NCBI GenBank assembly: GCA_032716605.1
Contig: CM064485.1
Span: 29,663,558 to 29,727,557 of the forward strand
Length of the DNA stretch: 64,000 bases
DNA from: Paralithodes platypus
Lineage: Eukaryota > Arthropoda > Malacostraca > Decapoda > Lithodidae
Direction of reading: 5' to 3'
A program made the translations under genes and the position numbers. Position 1 is the stretch's first letter, and each line of letters opens with the position of its first letter. A model generated the notes under the pieces. That model did not search any database. It was given only the letters and a program-made list of their open reading frames with translations, and had not been told where the DNA came from. Below are positions 1 through 9,292 of this stretch, piece after piece.

Positions 1-138
1 AGGAGTGCTTATAGTCAAATGAGTTTGTCTAGGAGTGCTTATAGTCAAATGAGTTTGTCTAGGAGTGCTTATAGTCAAATGAGTTTGTCTAGGAGTGCTT
101 ATAGTCAAATGAGTTTGTCTAGGAGTGCTTATAGTCAA
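1..138. repeat. 30-bp minisatellite, about 4.6 units
   Basis: Near-identical 30-bp units (start aggagtgctt, end gagtttgtct) run from the window edge, so the array may extend further left. It breaks off about 10 bases before a TTAA MITE. The open frames over it are repeat artefacts. Confidence 0.95.
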
Positions 139-148
139 ATGTCGATGG

Positions 149-523
149 TTAAGGGGGGTCACAGGATTTTTTCTCTCCTTTTCTCTCTTGCTCTGGCTTG
201 TATCTATTCGGCCCCATTCAGCCTACTGTTTTAAGACGTTTACTCCCATCCAAGTGTCGATTTTTTCCTGGCGAGCGGTAGTGAGCCTGCATATTTTGTT
301 TAAAGTTTTTGACAGCAGGCTAAATTTGTACATTTTTCGATAGAAAAATTTCTCCGGCGAAGCCGGATTTCTCCATACAATGCTGGTTTGCTATCGCTCA
401 CCAGGAAGAAATTGACACCTGGATGGAGATAAACGTCTTACAACAGTAGACTGAATGGGGCCGAATGGATACAAGCCAGAGCAAGAGAGAATAGGAGAGA
501 AAAAAAGCAGGTCACCCCCCTAA
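149..523. mobile_element. Foldback MITE, family P1 (copy 1)
   Basis: The element starts TTAA-GGGGGGTCAC and ends GTCACCCCCC-TAA, and its two halves are inverted copies of one another: the block around ggcttgtatccattcgg returns reversed near 460-480. The centre holds a ccggcgaagccgg palindrome and a ttttcgatagaaaaat block, flanked by gagcggtagtgagcc and its reversed form. No coding capacity. TTAA at the ends suggests piggyBac-type mobilisation, although the G-rich terminus differs from the usual CCC start. Confidence 0.85.
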
Positions 524-870
524 GCATTTTCCCGGCATTTTTTCTTGAATGACTTGCATCGGTATCGGACACTAGACTGAAGATAGATTCATTTGGGGGG
601 TATTGACATTTATAAAGTGTACCTCATAAGCTGCCAGTCCAAAGTTGACGACAAAAGTTGAGGGAAAAAAGCGCTCGTGTGATACCGTACCTGCTCAACT
701 TTTTAGGGTCATTTAAACACAAACCATATATTTTTCCAGAATTCTCTTCCCAATTTCGGAAGAAGCATGTATCTTCTCTGAATAATGTCAAGGCAATTTC
801 GGATATAAGGATCATGCACTCTTCTCATTACATCCGAATTAAGAGTTGGCTTGTGACCCTATTTAACTCA
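524..870. other. No recognisable feature
   Basis: AT-rich unique-looking sequence. Overlapping short ORFs on both strands show no recognisable domain. Confidence 0.5.
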
Positions 871-1365
871 CACAACACAACTAAACTCACACAATACAAA
901 ACAACATAGCGCAACATCTAACTCATACGAAACAACACAACATCTAACTCATACGAAACAACACAACATCTAACTCATACGAAACAACACAACATCTAAC
1001 TCATACGAAACAACACAACACACCATAAATCACAACTCACGATACAACACAACACAACATAACACACCTTAAATCACAACTCACAACACAACACGATACA
1101 ACACAACACAACATAACACACCATAAATCACAACTCACAACACAACACGATACAACACAACACAACATAACACACCATAAATCACAACTCACAACACAAC
1201 ACGATACAACACAACATAACATAACACACCGTAAATCACAACTCACAACACAATACTAATACAACACAACATCATACAAATACCGAAACACATTTGGCTT
1301 CGCACAACACAATACTCATAACCCAACCTAACACAACTTAGTACTTTTGATGTTGTTACTTGTTG
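871..1365. repeat. CAACA-rich minisatellite tract
   Basis: Low-complexity A/C sequence holding about four 26-bp units (acaacatctaactcatacg core) near 911-1020, then roughly 60-bp units built on cacaacacaacataacacac to about 1250. The cysteine-rich antisense frame across it is a repeat artefact. Confidence 0.9.
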
Positions 1366-1484
1366 CGAGAAGGTGGTGTCCGGGTAAACGCTAATGACAC
1401 AACACAAAACATACACACAGTACATTACACACAACACAACACATACGCACAACACACACAACACAATGCAACACAACAGAAGTG

Positions 1485-1529
1485 CCTGGGCTGTTCGGCC
1501 AGGCAGCCTAGGGAACAACAACAACAAGA
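1485..1529 (+). mobile_element. 45-bp remnant of the 2A-LINE 3' end
   Basis: The sequence from gggctgttcggccagg to the (AAC)n tail matches the last bases of the LINE at 20631-24591. It lies between two copies of acaacagaagtg (1473-1484 and 1530-1541), a 12-bp target duplication, so this is a complete but extremely 5'-truncated insertion. Confidence 0.85.
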
Positions 1530-1749
1530 ACAACAGAAGTGTACCCTTATCCCCACCATTCCCCCACTGGTGCTTGCTCCGATAACATTTCACGGGAGGG
1601 GGTAGTAGTCAAAGTTGATATACATACAAGTTAGTGTATATATACTTGGGTAGTAGTGTCAGGGTAAACACTAATTACATCACAACACACTACAACCAAA
1701 CACAACCTAACACAATAAACACAACACAACATATAAAACACTCAAGACA

Positions 1750-2200
1750 AAACAACACTACTTCAAGAGAGGTTGACCCCCATCACAAACCCTCCTCCCC
1801 GCTGTAACATGTCGCTGGAAGGGGCGGCTATATAGTGTCAGAGTAAACGCTAATAATACAACACAACACAACACACACAGAGGAACACACACAACACAAA
1901 ACAACACAGCATAGGACAAAATAACACTACTGCAAGACAACACAACACTACTGCAGGAGAGGTTGACCCCATCCCAAACCCTCCTCCCCGCTGTAACTAG
2001 TCGCGGGAAGGAGCGGCTAGTGTCAAAGTAAATGGTAATAACTCAACACATCACACACAGAGGAACACACACAACACAACACACAAGACAACACAACACC
2101 ACTGCAAGAGAGCTTGAACCCCATCACAATCCCTCCTCTCCGCTTTAACATGTCGCGGGAAGGGGCGGCTAGTGTCAGAGTAAACGCTAATAACTTTCTT
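1750..2200. repeat. Degenerate tandem repeat, 160-190 bp units
   Basis: A block of about 85 bp (gagaggttgaccccatc, then ccctcctccccgctgtaac, then ggggcggctagtgtcag) recurs near 1769, 1955 and 2111, separated by AC-rich spacers carrying gtaaacgctaata. Confidence 0.8.
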
Positions 2201-2397
2201 AACGGAGGAGCTGACGGGGCCCCAGACAAATGATTTTTTACCACGGGAATTAGCCAGGAGATAACGTCGGTGATAAGGGCGGGGGAACACGGGCGGGGCA
2301 CAGTCTACAGATATAAGGTCGGTCCACCAGGCGACCCTTTGACGTCACTGGTCCCAGGCGCGCTCTTTCCTTCTCCTTCTAGCTTTCTCTCTCGCTT

Positions 2398-2401
<4 letters not shown>

Positions 2402-2431
<30 letters not shown>
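2402..2431. repeat. Poly(T) run of 30
   Basis: An uninterrupted run of 30 T. It may be the A tail of a minus-strand retroposon, but no body is recognised beside it. Confidence 0.95.
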
Positions 2432-2779
2432 CTATATTCCAACTTACTTCCTCTCGGGCATAGGCTGAGAGCCTTAACATTCACCGCTTTACAATGAACA
2501 GTGAAGCCTGTGAGGTCTTGTTCCAGTCTAGGGAGTGAGACATGTGAAGCACATAGAGTACAACGAGCACCTGCCATCTTGCCTTCACATGAGGCACGGT
2601 GCTCACTCATGGCCCGAAACGACCCCATCTCTGAAGCCACCTCGTTCCCGTGCTTCACTGTCTCACCACCTACACTCGGACTCTCACACTTACACACACA
2701 CAACGCCACCTGTTGAGCAGATAACTCACCAGGCATTGCACCCCTATAGCATATTTTGAATATGGGAATATTCATACAG

Positions 2780-2965
2780 TGCTATTTAATCAGGGAACAA
2801 TGAGGGTATTTTATTGACGTTTCGGTGGGCTTGTGGTAATGCACTGATACTAGGTACAGCACAAATTCCATCCCAATAATATCTTCCCATTGATACATCG
2901 GGATTTGAACCCGGGACCTTTGGATTACCAGGCCAGTGTCAAGACCACTCCACCACACCTCCACA
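2780..2965 (-). mobile_element. tRNA-derived SINE head (S1)
   Basis: The minus strand carries a B-box-like cgggttcaaatcccg and an A-box-like tggtggagtggt about 40 bases before it, the spacing of a Pol III internal promoter. The expected acceptor-stem halves do not pair, so this is a SINE head and not a functional tRNA. The body runs leftward; its end is not clear. Confidence 0.65.
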
Positions 2966-2971
2966 ATTAGT

Positions 2972-3094
2972 TCATTCTCTCTCTCTCTTTCTCTCCCCCG
3001 CGCTCTCTCTCTCTCTCTCTCTCTCTCCACCAAAACTGATTAATGACCCCTCTGTGTGTGTTAGATAGTGTGTGTGTGTGTGTGTGTGTGTGTG
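2972..3094. repeat. (CT)n and (TG)n microsatellites
   Basis: CT repeats at about 2972-3026, a short unique spacer, then a TG run at about 3066-3094. Confidence 0.95.
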
Positions 3095-3224
3095 TTGATG
3101 AATGTGAAGCCTAAGCGCATTTGTGTTTGAATATTTTATATATTTATGGTTGTTTGCATGTGTGTTTAACTTCTTATTGCCATCACATATTATCTCTAAA
3201 AAAGTTTCCATCTATTCAACTAAT

Positions 3225-3395
3225 ATACAGTATATACACCTGTATATATATATATATACTGTATACCCGGTATATATATATATACTGTATATACTGTATA
3301 CCCGGTATATATATATATATACTGTATATACTGTATACCCGGTATATATATATATATACTGTATATACTGTATACCCGGTGTATATATATATATT
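3225..3395. repeat. TA-rich minisatellite, about 45-bp units
   Basis: Four units join (TA)n to actgtatacccggtatat. The sequence is strongly self-complementary. Tyr/Ile-rich frames on both strands are artefacts. Confidence 0.92.
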
Positions 3396-3672
3396 GTTTT
3401 CAATCTTGCACATTGTAGGCAAATGTGCAATTCAATTGTGCATTATTAAAGCGGTTAAAAAGGATGAGTAAACAAGGGTAGTAATACAAGTGTAATAACA
3501 TTTGGATATAAACAGTATATTATTTAAGTTAACAAGAGAAGTATATGGGGACAATAATAATGTCTCTTACAATAATTCAGAGAGGATTGTGAATTTATAC
3601 TGTATTAGCAACGCAATAACTGTTTTACTTAACTACTTTAAGCATTTTGTTACATTGCTTACGTGCTCAATA

Positions 3673-4254
3673 TACAGGGTGTTCCAGTAATGCTTTTCAT
3701 AAATTATATGGTGGACTCATCAGACAAAAATAAGAATACATTATTCTATGAACATGAGGTTGAGTATTTATAATAACGGAGTTATTACACGATTTAAGTT
3801 AACGATAGATACAATGCCATTCAGTCCAAGGGGTAATGTTGCCATTTTAGTGGATTATATCCATTTGGCCTTCGCTATCGCTTGCTAGCCTCAAGATAGT
3901 GAGCAGTAGCGGTCTGACTTTTTGGTAGAAAAATATGTCCGGCTTAGCCGGATTTGATTTTTCTACCGAAAAAATTAGCTCGCTACTGCTCGCTAGCCTG
4001 AAGAGAGAACGCCGATTGGATACAAAACTATCTTGAGGCTAGCAAGCGATAGCGAAGGCCAAATGGATATAATCCACTAAAATGGCAACATTACCCCTTG
4101 GACTGAATGGCATTGTATCTATCGTTAACTTAAATCGTGTAATAACTCCGTTATTATAAATACTCAACCTCATGTTCATAGAATAATGTATTCTTATTTT
4201 TGTCTGATGAGTCCACCATATAATTTATGAAAAGCATTACTGGAACACCCTGTA
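3673..4254. mobile_element. 582-bp foldback element with 228-bp arms
   Basis: The element begins tacagggtgttccagtaa and ends with its reverse complement. The arms, 3673-3900 and 4027-4254, look identical over all 228 bases. TA flanks each end, as in Tc1/mariner-type insertion. The 126-bp spacer holds ccggcttagccgg and ttttctaccgaaaaa, modules shared with the P1 and P2 MITEs. No transposase is present, so it is non-autonomous. Confidence 0.9.
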
Positions 4255-4259
4255 TATTT

Positions 4260-4930
4260 ATATTCAATATAATGATGTATGTGTATGTAAAAAAAAAAAA
4301 GGACATGCATGGGTAAATGTGCGTGTGTATACAGTAGACTCGTCTGTGTGCGTGTTTGTATTCTTATGTGCATGTGTGTCTTCTTGTGTGTAAATATGGT
4401 TTGTTAGTATGCTTAAGCATGTATGTAAATGTGCTTAACAATGTGTAAGTGTATATAGCCTATCTCTTGTGTATGTGGAAGTGTAAGATTGTGTGTTCTT
4501 GTGTGGAAGTGGGACGTGTGCATGCTGATACATGTGCATATCTACTGTATGTGTGTATATGTTTTAATACGTACGGTATACATTTGCATAAATAAAATAT
4601 ACATTTTGATAATAAAGAAATGTGTCATCGAATCCTAAATGGATTAATAAATGGTTAAAAAAAAATCGTATGAGGGATTATTGTGCTTTTTATTATTATT
4701 TTTGTATATTATATTTATTTATTTAGTGTTTAACTTTCTTGATTATTGTATTTATTTATTTAGAAAGTGCCTATAACTTTCTTGATTATTGTATTTACTT
4801 ATTTAGAAACTATTCTTAGCTTATTTAATTATTGTTTTGATTTAGTTTGTTTTCAATTTTAATGTAACTAAAAGTTTAAAAACATTCACATTCCTCACTG
4901 AAGTATGATAATCCTAACGATAACATAACA
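4260..4930. other. No gene; TG-rich then AT-rich sequence
   Basis: A GTGTG/TTGTGT-rich tract to about 4560, then AT-rich DNA with a short imperfect duplication of ttgattattgtatttatt near 4738-4800. No coding signal. Confidence 0.5.
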
Positions 4931-4956
4931 GAAAAGTAATTATAGAATAAGCTCCT

Positions 4957-4962
4957 TTTATT
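4957..4962 (-). terminator. AATAAA polyadenylation signal candidate
   Basis: AATAAA on the minus strand, about 220 bases beyond the stop codon of the basic-protein ORF. The distance suits a short 3' UTR, but the region is AT-rich, so chance occurrence is possible. Confidence 0.4.
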
Positions 4963-5183
4963 ATAACAAATCATTCCATATATAATCACACATAAAATAA
5001 CTATATATAATAACTAATACATAAATGGATCACAGCAAATCAACTGAAATAACTATATTTCAGTAATTAGCGAATGCCTAATTCTCGTAGATGCAACATA
5101 AAAATGGGATTCTTCCGGGAAGGAGTTTTAATCGGAAAATGCTTATTTTCGGGATTATTAGCGATACTGACCGCCACAGCATT

Positions 5184-5726
5184 TCAGAAAGACACCTTTC
5201 TTGAAAAATATATAAATGTGGTGGGTTTCTTGCTATCACGTGCTTGTTGTGTAGTAATAAACTGGGAAGTCCTGGCCTTCCAGCTACTGGCAGCTCGTTC
5301 CCGGACCTCATTCGCCACCATTTGGACTGGTTTGGGGAAGGCGGTTTTTGGTGCGACTGTATTTCGCATGCTGAAGCTGCTACCTGGCTTGCTGTTTAGG
5401 TTGCAAGACGGGTTAGTCAGATCAAATGCGAACCTATTCTTAGAGATGGTTTTCAACAACCGCTGCCTCAGAGACATTGTAGCGGGGTTAGTCTTGCCTT
5501 GGCCGGGACGATAATTATTAGTTTTTGGCAGAGTTTTTCTCAAAGGTTTGGGTTCGATAATTTTAACGAGGCCCCGGGACACCTGTGTCTGCGGACGAGG
5601 CACTTTAATCACTTCCAGTTTTTGCTTCTTGGCAAAGTTCTTCATCATTATATCCTTCTGGTAACACCTTTCATTATATTTAGCATGGGAACCGTCCCGC
5701 GGCCGCTTGACTCCACGGTCAGTCAT
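5184..5726 (-). CDS. Uncharacterised basic protein, 180 aa, intronless candidate host gene
   Basis: No family is recognised. The product is rich in Lys and Arg, with possible nuclear-localisation patches near the N-terminus (VKRPRDGS, residues 6-13; KKQKLE, about 33-38), several Pro-containing basic stretches, and a central SLRQRLLKTISKNRF segment. No signal peptide, membrane helix or catalytic motif is visible. Composition suits a nucleic-acid- or chromatin-associated protein, but that is inference only. The start is favoured by A at -3, a TATA-like element 47-54 bases upstream, and an open frame of 543 bp amid AT-rich DNA in which such length is unusual. Introns or a further exon beyond the stop cannot be excluded. 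It is the only ORF here that resembles neither a repeat nor a retrotransposon. Confidence 0.5.
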   Translation of the reverse strand: MTDRGVKRPRDGSHAKYNERCYQKDIMMKNFAKKQKLEVIKVPRPQTQVSRGLVKIIEPKPLRKTLPKTNNYRPGQGKTNPATMSLRQRLLKTISKNRFAFDLTNPSCNLNSKPGSSFSMRNTVAPKTAFPKPVQMVANEVRERAASSWKARTSQFITTQQARDSKKPTTFIYFSRKVSF

Positions 5727-5772
5727 TTTGTGTTATTTTTATGACGAAACCTTAAGCTTTGTCGTAAATATA

Positions 5773-5780
5773 GTTATATA
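5773..5780 (-). promoter_or_regulatory. TATA-like element upstream of the basic-protein ORF
   Basis: TATATAAC on the minus strand, 47-54 bases before the ATG. This would place transcription start about 20 bases ahead of the start codon. Confidence 0.35.
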
Positions 5781-5789
5781 AGTACAGTA

Positions 5790-6380
5790 CAGTACTTCTA
5801 ATTAATACTCAAGAAGTTCGTAGATAAAAACTTCACGCGATTTATGGCTTGAAACGTACAAATATCACTATAAAAACTACAGTAAGTACTTGAACGTCTT
5901 ACCTGAGCAGAAGTTTGAATGAGAATGACGCAGTCATAAACTTAAAATTATCATTTCGCTTCTGGGGAACAGGTTGTGATGGATTTATTTTTATATTATA
6001 TTAGGATAGTTAATCGAGTGTAGTTTTGAAATAAATCATATTAGCTATGATCAAGAAGATAATAAAGATTTTGAACCGATTACAAGTGTTTTATAATTTA
6101 AAACAGAATAATTATTGTGAAGTATATATACTTAAGTTTATCATATAATGTCATTTTCTATATTTCTTGAATCATAGAAAACTACAGTTTATAGGGTAAC
6201 TTAATTATATTTACGACACACAAACACGCGCGTACCAACATACGAGTATATAGCAACACATATAACACCTTTCTTCAGTGACAACCTGTTTAGAGTGTTG
6301 GGGCATGTAGAAAAGAAAGGTGAATAAAGAATAGAGTATACTGTATGTGCAGAATCGTGTCGCGTGTTAGCCGATCTCTG
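5790..6380. other. No gene; AT-rich sequence
   Basis: AT-rich DNA with many stops in all frames. It could hold upstream sequence of the 5184-5726 ORF; no specific site is recognised. Confidence 0.45.
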
Positions 6381-6419
6381 TAACTAGGGTACACTATAGA
6401 TCGAGATACCCTATAGGCT

Positions 6420-7030
6420 AGTTTCAACAGATTGGCCAACCTCCGCCATATTGGTAGCACTAGTGATAGCGACATAGAGTGCCTCCAAAGGGATCTAGAT
6501 ACCTTCCACGAATGGTCAGTAAATTGGCAGATGAATTTTAACTTTGACAAATGCAAGCTATTAAAAATAGGGAAGACGAATTATTATGTTTCTTACACCA
6601 ACCAACTTCACATCTAAACTTAATTAATGAAATCAACAAATACATGTGGCACTCCGAGGACTCGAACCGAGGATACTCACATAAAAATTCCGCGCACTAT
6701 GCATTACGCTATCAAGACAGTTAAAGAAATATGGACAAGCCTAGATGTATTATGCAGTTTCGAATCCTGCATATTAATCTGAGCTTGTACATATATTCCA
6801 CTATTGCAAAATATAAACTAGCTAATACAGAATTAGAAAACTCAGACTGCGAGAAAGATTTGGGTGTGTTTGTTAGCAACGATTTGAAGCCTAGAAAACA
6901 GGGTATAAGCGTTCGTAACAAGGCAAACAGGATTCTCGGGTTCATCTCAAGGAGTGTGAGTAACAGAACTGCTGATGTTATCTTAAAACTTTACTTATCA
7001 TTAGTGAGACCTCATATGGATTAAGCTGTC
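6420..7030 (+). pseudogene. CR1/L2-like reverse transcriptase fragment, broken by a SINE
   Basis: The part before about 6600 reads as the RT segment after the catalytic box (LQRDLDTFHEWSVNWQMNF...KCKLLKIGK). The part from about 6790 resumes in the same family (CEKDLGVFVSNDLKP, then ILGFISRSVSNRTADVILKLY and SLVRPHMD). About 170 bases between them hold a tRNA-like insertion. Palm and endonuclease are missing at the 5' side and stops interrupt it. The family is the same broad group as the CR1-like copies at 37374-56500. Confidence 0.8.
6640..6745 (-). mobile_element. tRNA-derived SINE head (S2) inside the CR1-like fragment
   Basis: The minus strand has a B-box-like cggttcgagtcctcgg and an A-box-like tagcgtaatgcatagtg at Pol III spacing. 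It interrupts the RT remnant. Acceptor-stem pairing is absent, so it is not annotated as a tRNA. Confidence 0.6.
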
Positions 7031-7252
7031 CAATTTTGGTGAAAGAGTACAAAGTACAAAGGAAATCAAGCAACAACAGGCCTAGTGACCCTTCTAGGCT
7101 GCTTGTCCTCCAAAACACTGAGGATCAAGTGTCCAAACAGTGGTTTAGAGTGGGTAAGGGAACATTGGAAAGGGAACTACTGCCCTAGAACTAATGTCCG
7201 TGGCAGGATTAGGAAGTTAGTAGGGGACAGATGGGTTAGTAACTGAGGGGAG

Positions 7253-7373
7253 GATATAGTAATGCTTTGTATGGAGAAACATTGAATATAGTAATGCTTT
7301 GTATGGAGAAACATTGAATATAGTAATGCTTTGTATGGAGAAACATTGAATATAGTAATGCTTTGTATGGAGA
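7253..7373. repeat. 32-bp minisatellite, about 4 units
   Basis: Units carry tagtaatgctttgtatggag and run directly into a P1-type MITE core (aaatccggcttcgccgg). The gtatggaga segment also occurs at that position in P1 copies, so the array probably grew from the MITE edge. Confidence 0.88.
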
Positions 7374-7556
7374 AATCCGGCTTCGCCGGAGAAATTTTTC
7401 TATCAAAAAATGTACAAATTTATCTTGCTGTCAAAACCAAAATACATATATGCTGGCTCGCTACCGCTCGCCAGGAAAATATTGACACCTGAATGGGGGT
7501 AAACTTCTTAAAACAGTAGGGTGAATGGTGCCGAATGGATACAAGCCAATATGTTA
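7374..7556. mobile_element. Partial P1 MITE (3' half)
   Basis: Contains the ccggcttcgccgg palindrome, ggctcgctaccgctcgcc, and the outer arm ending ggatacaagcc, all typical of the right half of P1. The left half is replaced by the 32-bp minisatellite. Confidence 0.8.
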
Positions 7557-7600
7557 GCGAATAGTTAGCATATAAATAAGGTATAACAATGCATTATATT

Positions 7601-8420
7601 AGCGGTGCTGTAAGGACATTAGCGGTGCTGTAAGGACATTAGCGGTGCTGTAAGGACATTAGCGGTGCTGTAAGGACATCAGCGGTGCTGTAAGGACATT
7701 AGCGGTGCTGTAAGGACATTAGCGGTGCTGTAAGGACATTAGCGGTGCTGTAAGGACATTAGCGGTGCTGTAAGGACATTAGCGGTGCTGTAAGGACATT
7801 AGCGGTGCTGTAAGGACATTAGCGGTGCTGTAAGGACATTAGCGGTGCTGTAAGGACATTAGCGGTGCTGTAAGGACATTAGCGGTGCTGTAAGGACATC
7901 AGCGGTGCTGTAAGGACATTAGCGGTGCTGTAAGGACATTAGCGGTGCTGTAAGGACATTAGCGGTGCTGTAAGGACATTAGCGGTGCTGTAAGGACATT
8001 AGCGGTGCTGTAAGGACATTAGCGGTGCTGTAAGGACATTAGCGGTGCTGTAAGGACATTAGCGGTGCTGTAAGGACATTAGCGGTGCTGTAAGGACATT
8101 AGCGGTGCTGTAAGGACATTAGCGGTGCTGTAAGGACATTAGCGGTGCTGTAAGGACATTAGCGGTGCTGTAAGGACATTAGCGGTGCTGTAAGGACATT
8201 AGCGGTGCTGTAAGGACATTAGCGGTGCTGTAAGGACATTAGCGGTGCTGTAAGGACATTAGCGGTGCTGTAAGGACATTAGCGGTGCTGTAAGGACATT
8301 AGCGGTGCTGTAAGGACATTAGCGGTGCTGTAAGGACATTAGCGGTGCTGTAAGGACATTAGCGGTGCTGTAAGGACATTAGCGGTGCTGTAAGGACATT
8401 AGCGGTGCTGTAAGGACATT
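7601..8420. repeat. 20-bp satellite, 41 units
   Basis: The unit agcggtgctgtaaggacatt is repeated exactly 41 times with constant length. Only two units differ, each ending in c instead of t (7680 and 7900). The flanks are AT-rich and unrelated. Confidence 0.98.
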
Positions 8421-8725
8421 GTAATTATCATATTATACAGTGGAAAATTAATTAGGGAATATATTAAATATGAGGGACTAAGTAAATTATTAGTTTTTGT
8501 CTAAGAAAGAACAGTTTTACTGATAATGTAAGCAAGCTCTTAAATTAGTAATTAAATTATATACAACTATTGAAGAGCTGTCCATAAATATTGGCGTTGA
8601 GGAGTATAAATATGTACAGACTAATTGCAACAGTTAGTTTTATTAGTGAATATATTGTATATAAGTGATAAACTATTTATTGATTACTAAATTAGTAGGA
8701 AAGTACAAATAGGCAGTTATGTATA
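8421..8725. other. No recognisable feature
   Basis: AT-rich spacer between the 20-bp array and a P1 MITE. No coding or repeat signal seen. Confidence 0.5.
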
Positions 8726-9100
8726 TTAAGGGGGGTCACCGGCACTTATTTATCTTTCTCTCCTTTTCTCTGGCTTGTATCCATTCCAACACATTCAGCC
8801 ATCTGTTTAAGGCGTTTATCCCCATCCAGGTGTCAATTTCTTTCTGGCGAGCGATAGCGAGCCAGCATTGTTTTGAGAAATCTGGCTTCGCCGGAGAAAT
8901 TTTTCTATCGAAAAATTTACAAATTTAGCTTGCTGCCAAAACAAATATATATATATGCTGGCTCACTACCGCTCGCCAGGAAAATAATGACACCTGGATG
9001 GGGGTAAACGTCTTAAAACAGTAGGCTGAATGGGCCCGAATGGATACAAGCCAAAGAGAGAGGGAGAGAAAGAGAAACAAAGTGAGGTGGGGTGGCTTAA
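8726..9100. mobile_element. Foldback MITE, family P1 (copy 2)
   Basis: Starts TTAA-GGGGGGTCACCGG and ends GGTGGCTTAA, with inverted arms (ggcttgtatccattcc near 8776; ggatacaagcc near 9042) and the ggcttcgccgg centre. Confidence 0.85.
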
Positions 9101-9292
9101 ATGAATGCAGCATATATTATGTTATGTCCATGTAACACCAATACACTCACTATTGTAGTACACATGCAGTTTAATAAGTTAATATACGGTACTTAACTAA
9201 TTAATATGCAAATAACATATTTATATTGTCCAGGAAACAAAACCTGACCGTCGTAATGACAACAAAGTAAATAATGTAAATATATATAAGAG

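Noticed and set aside
1037..1246. Cys/Val-rich minus-strand ORF, and the Tyr/Ile ORFs near 3121-3471
   Set aside because: Both lie wholly in simple or minisatellite repeats.
7601..8420. CRISPR-like array
   Set aside because: Direct 20-bp repeats with no spacers, in clearly eukaryotic DNA; it is a satellite. The same applies to the 105-bp array.
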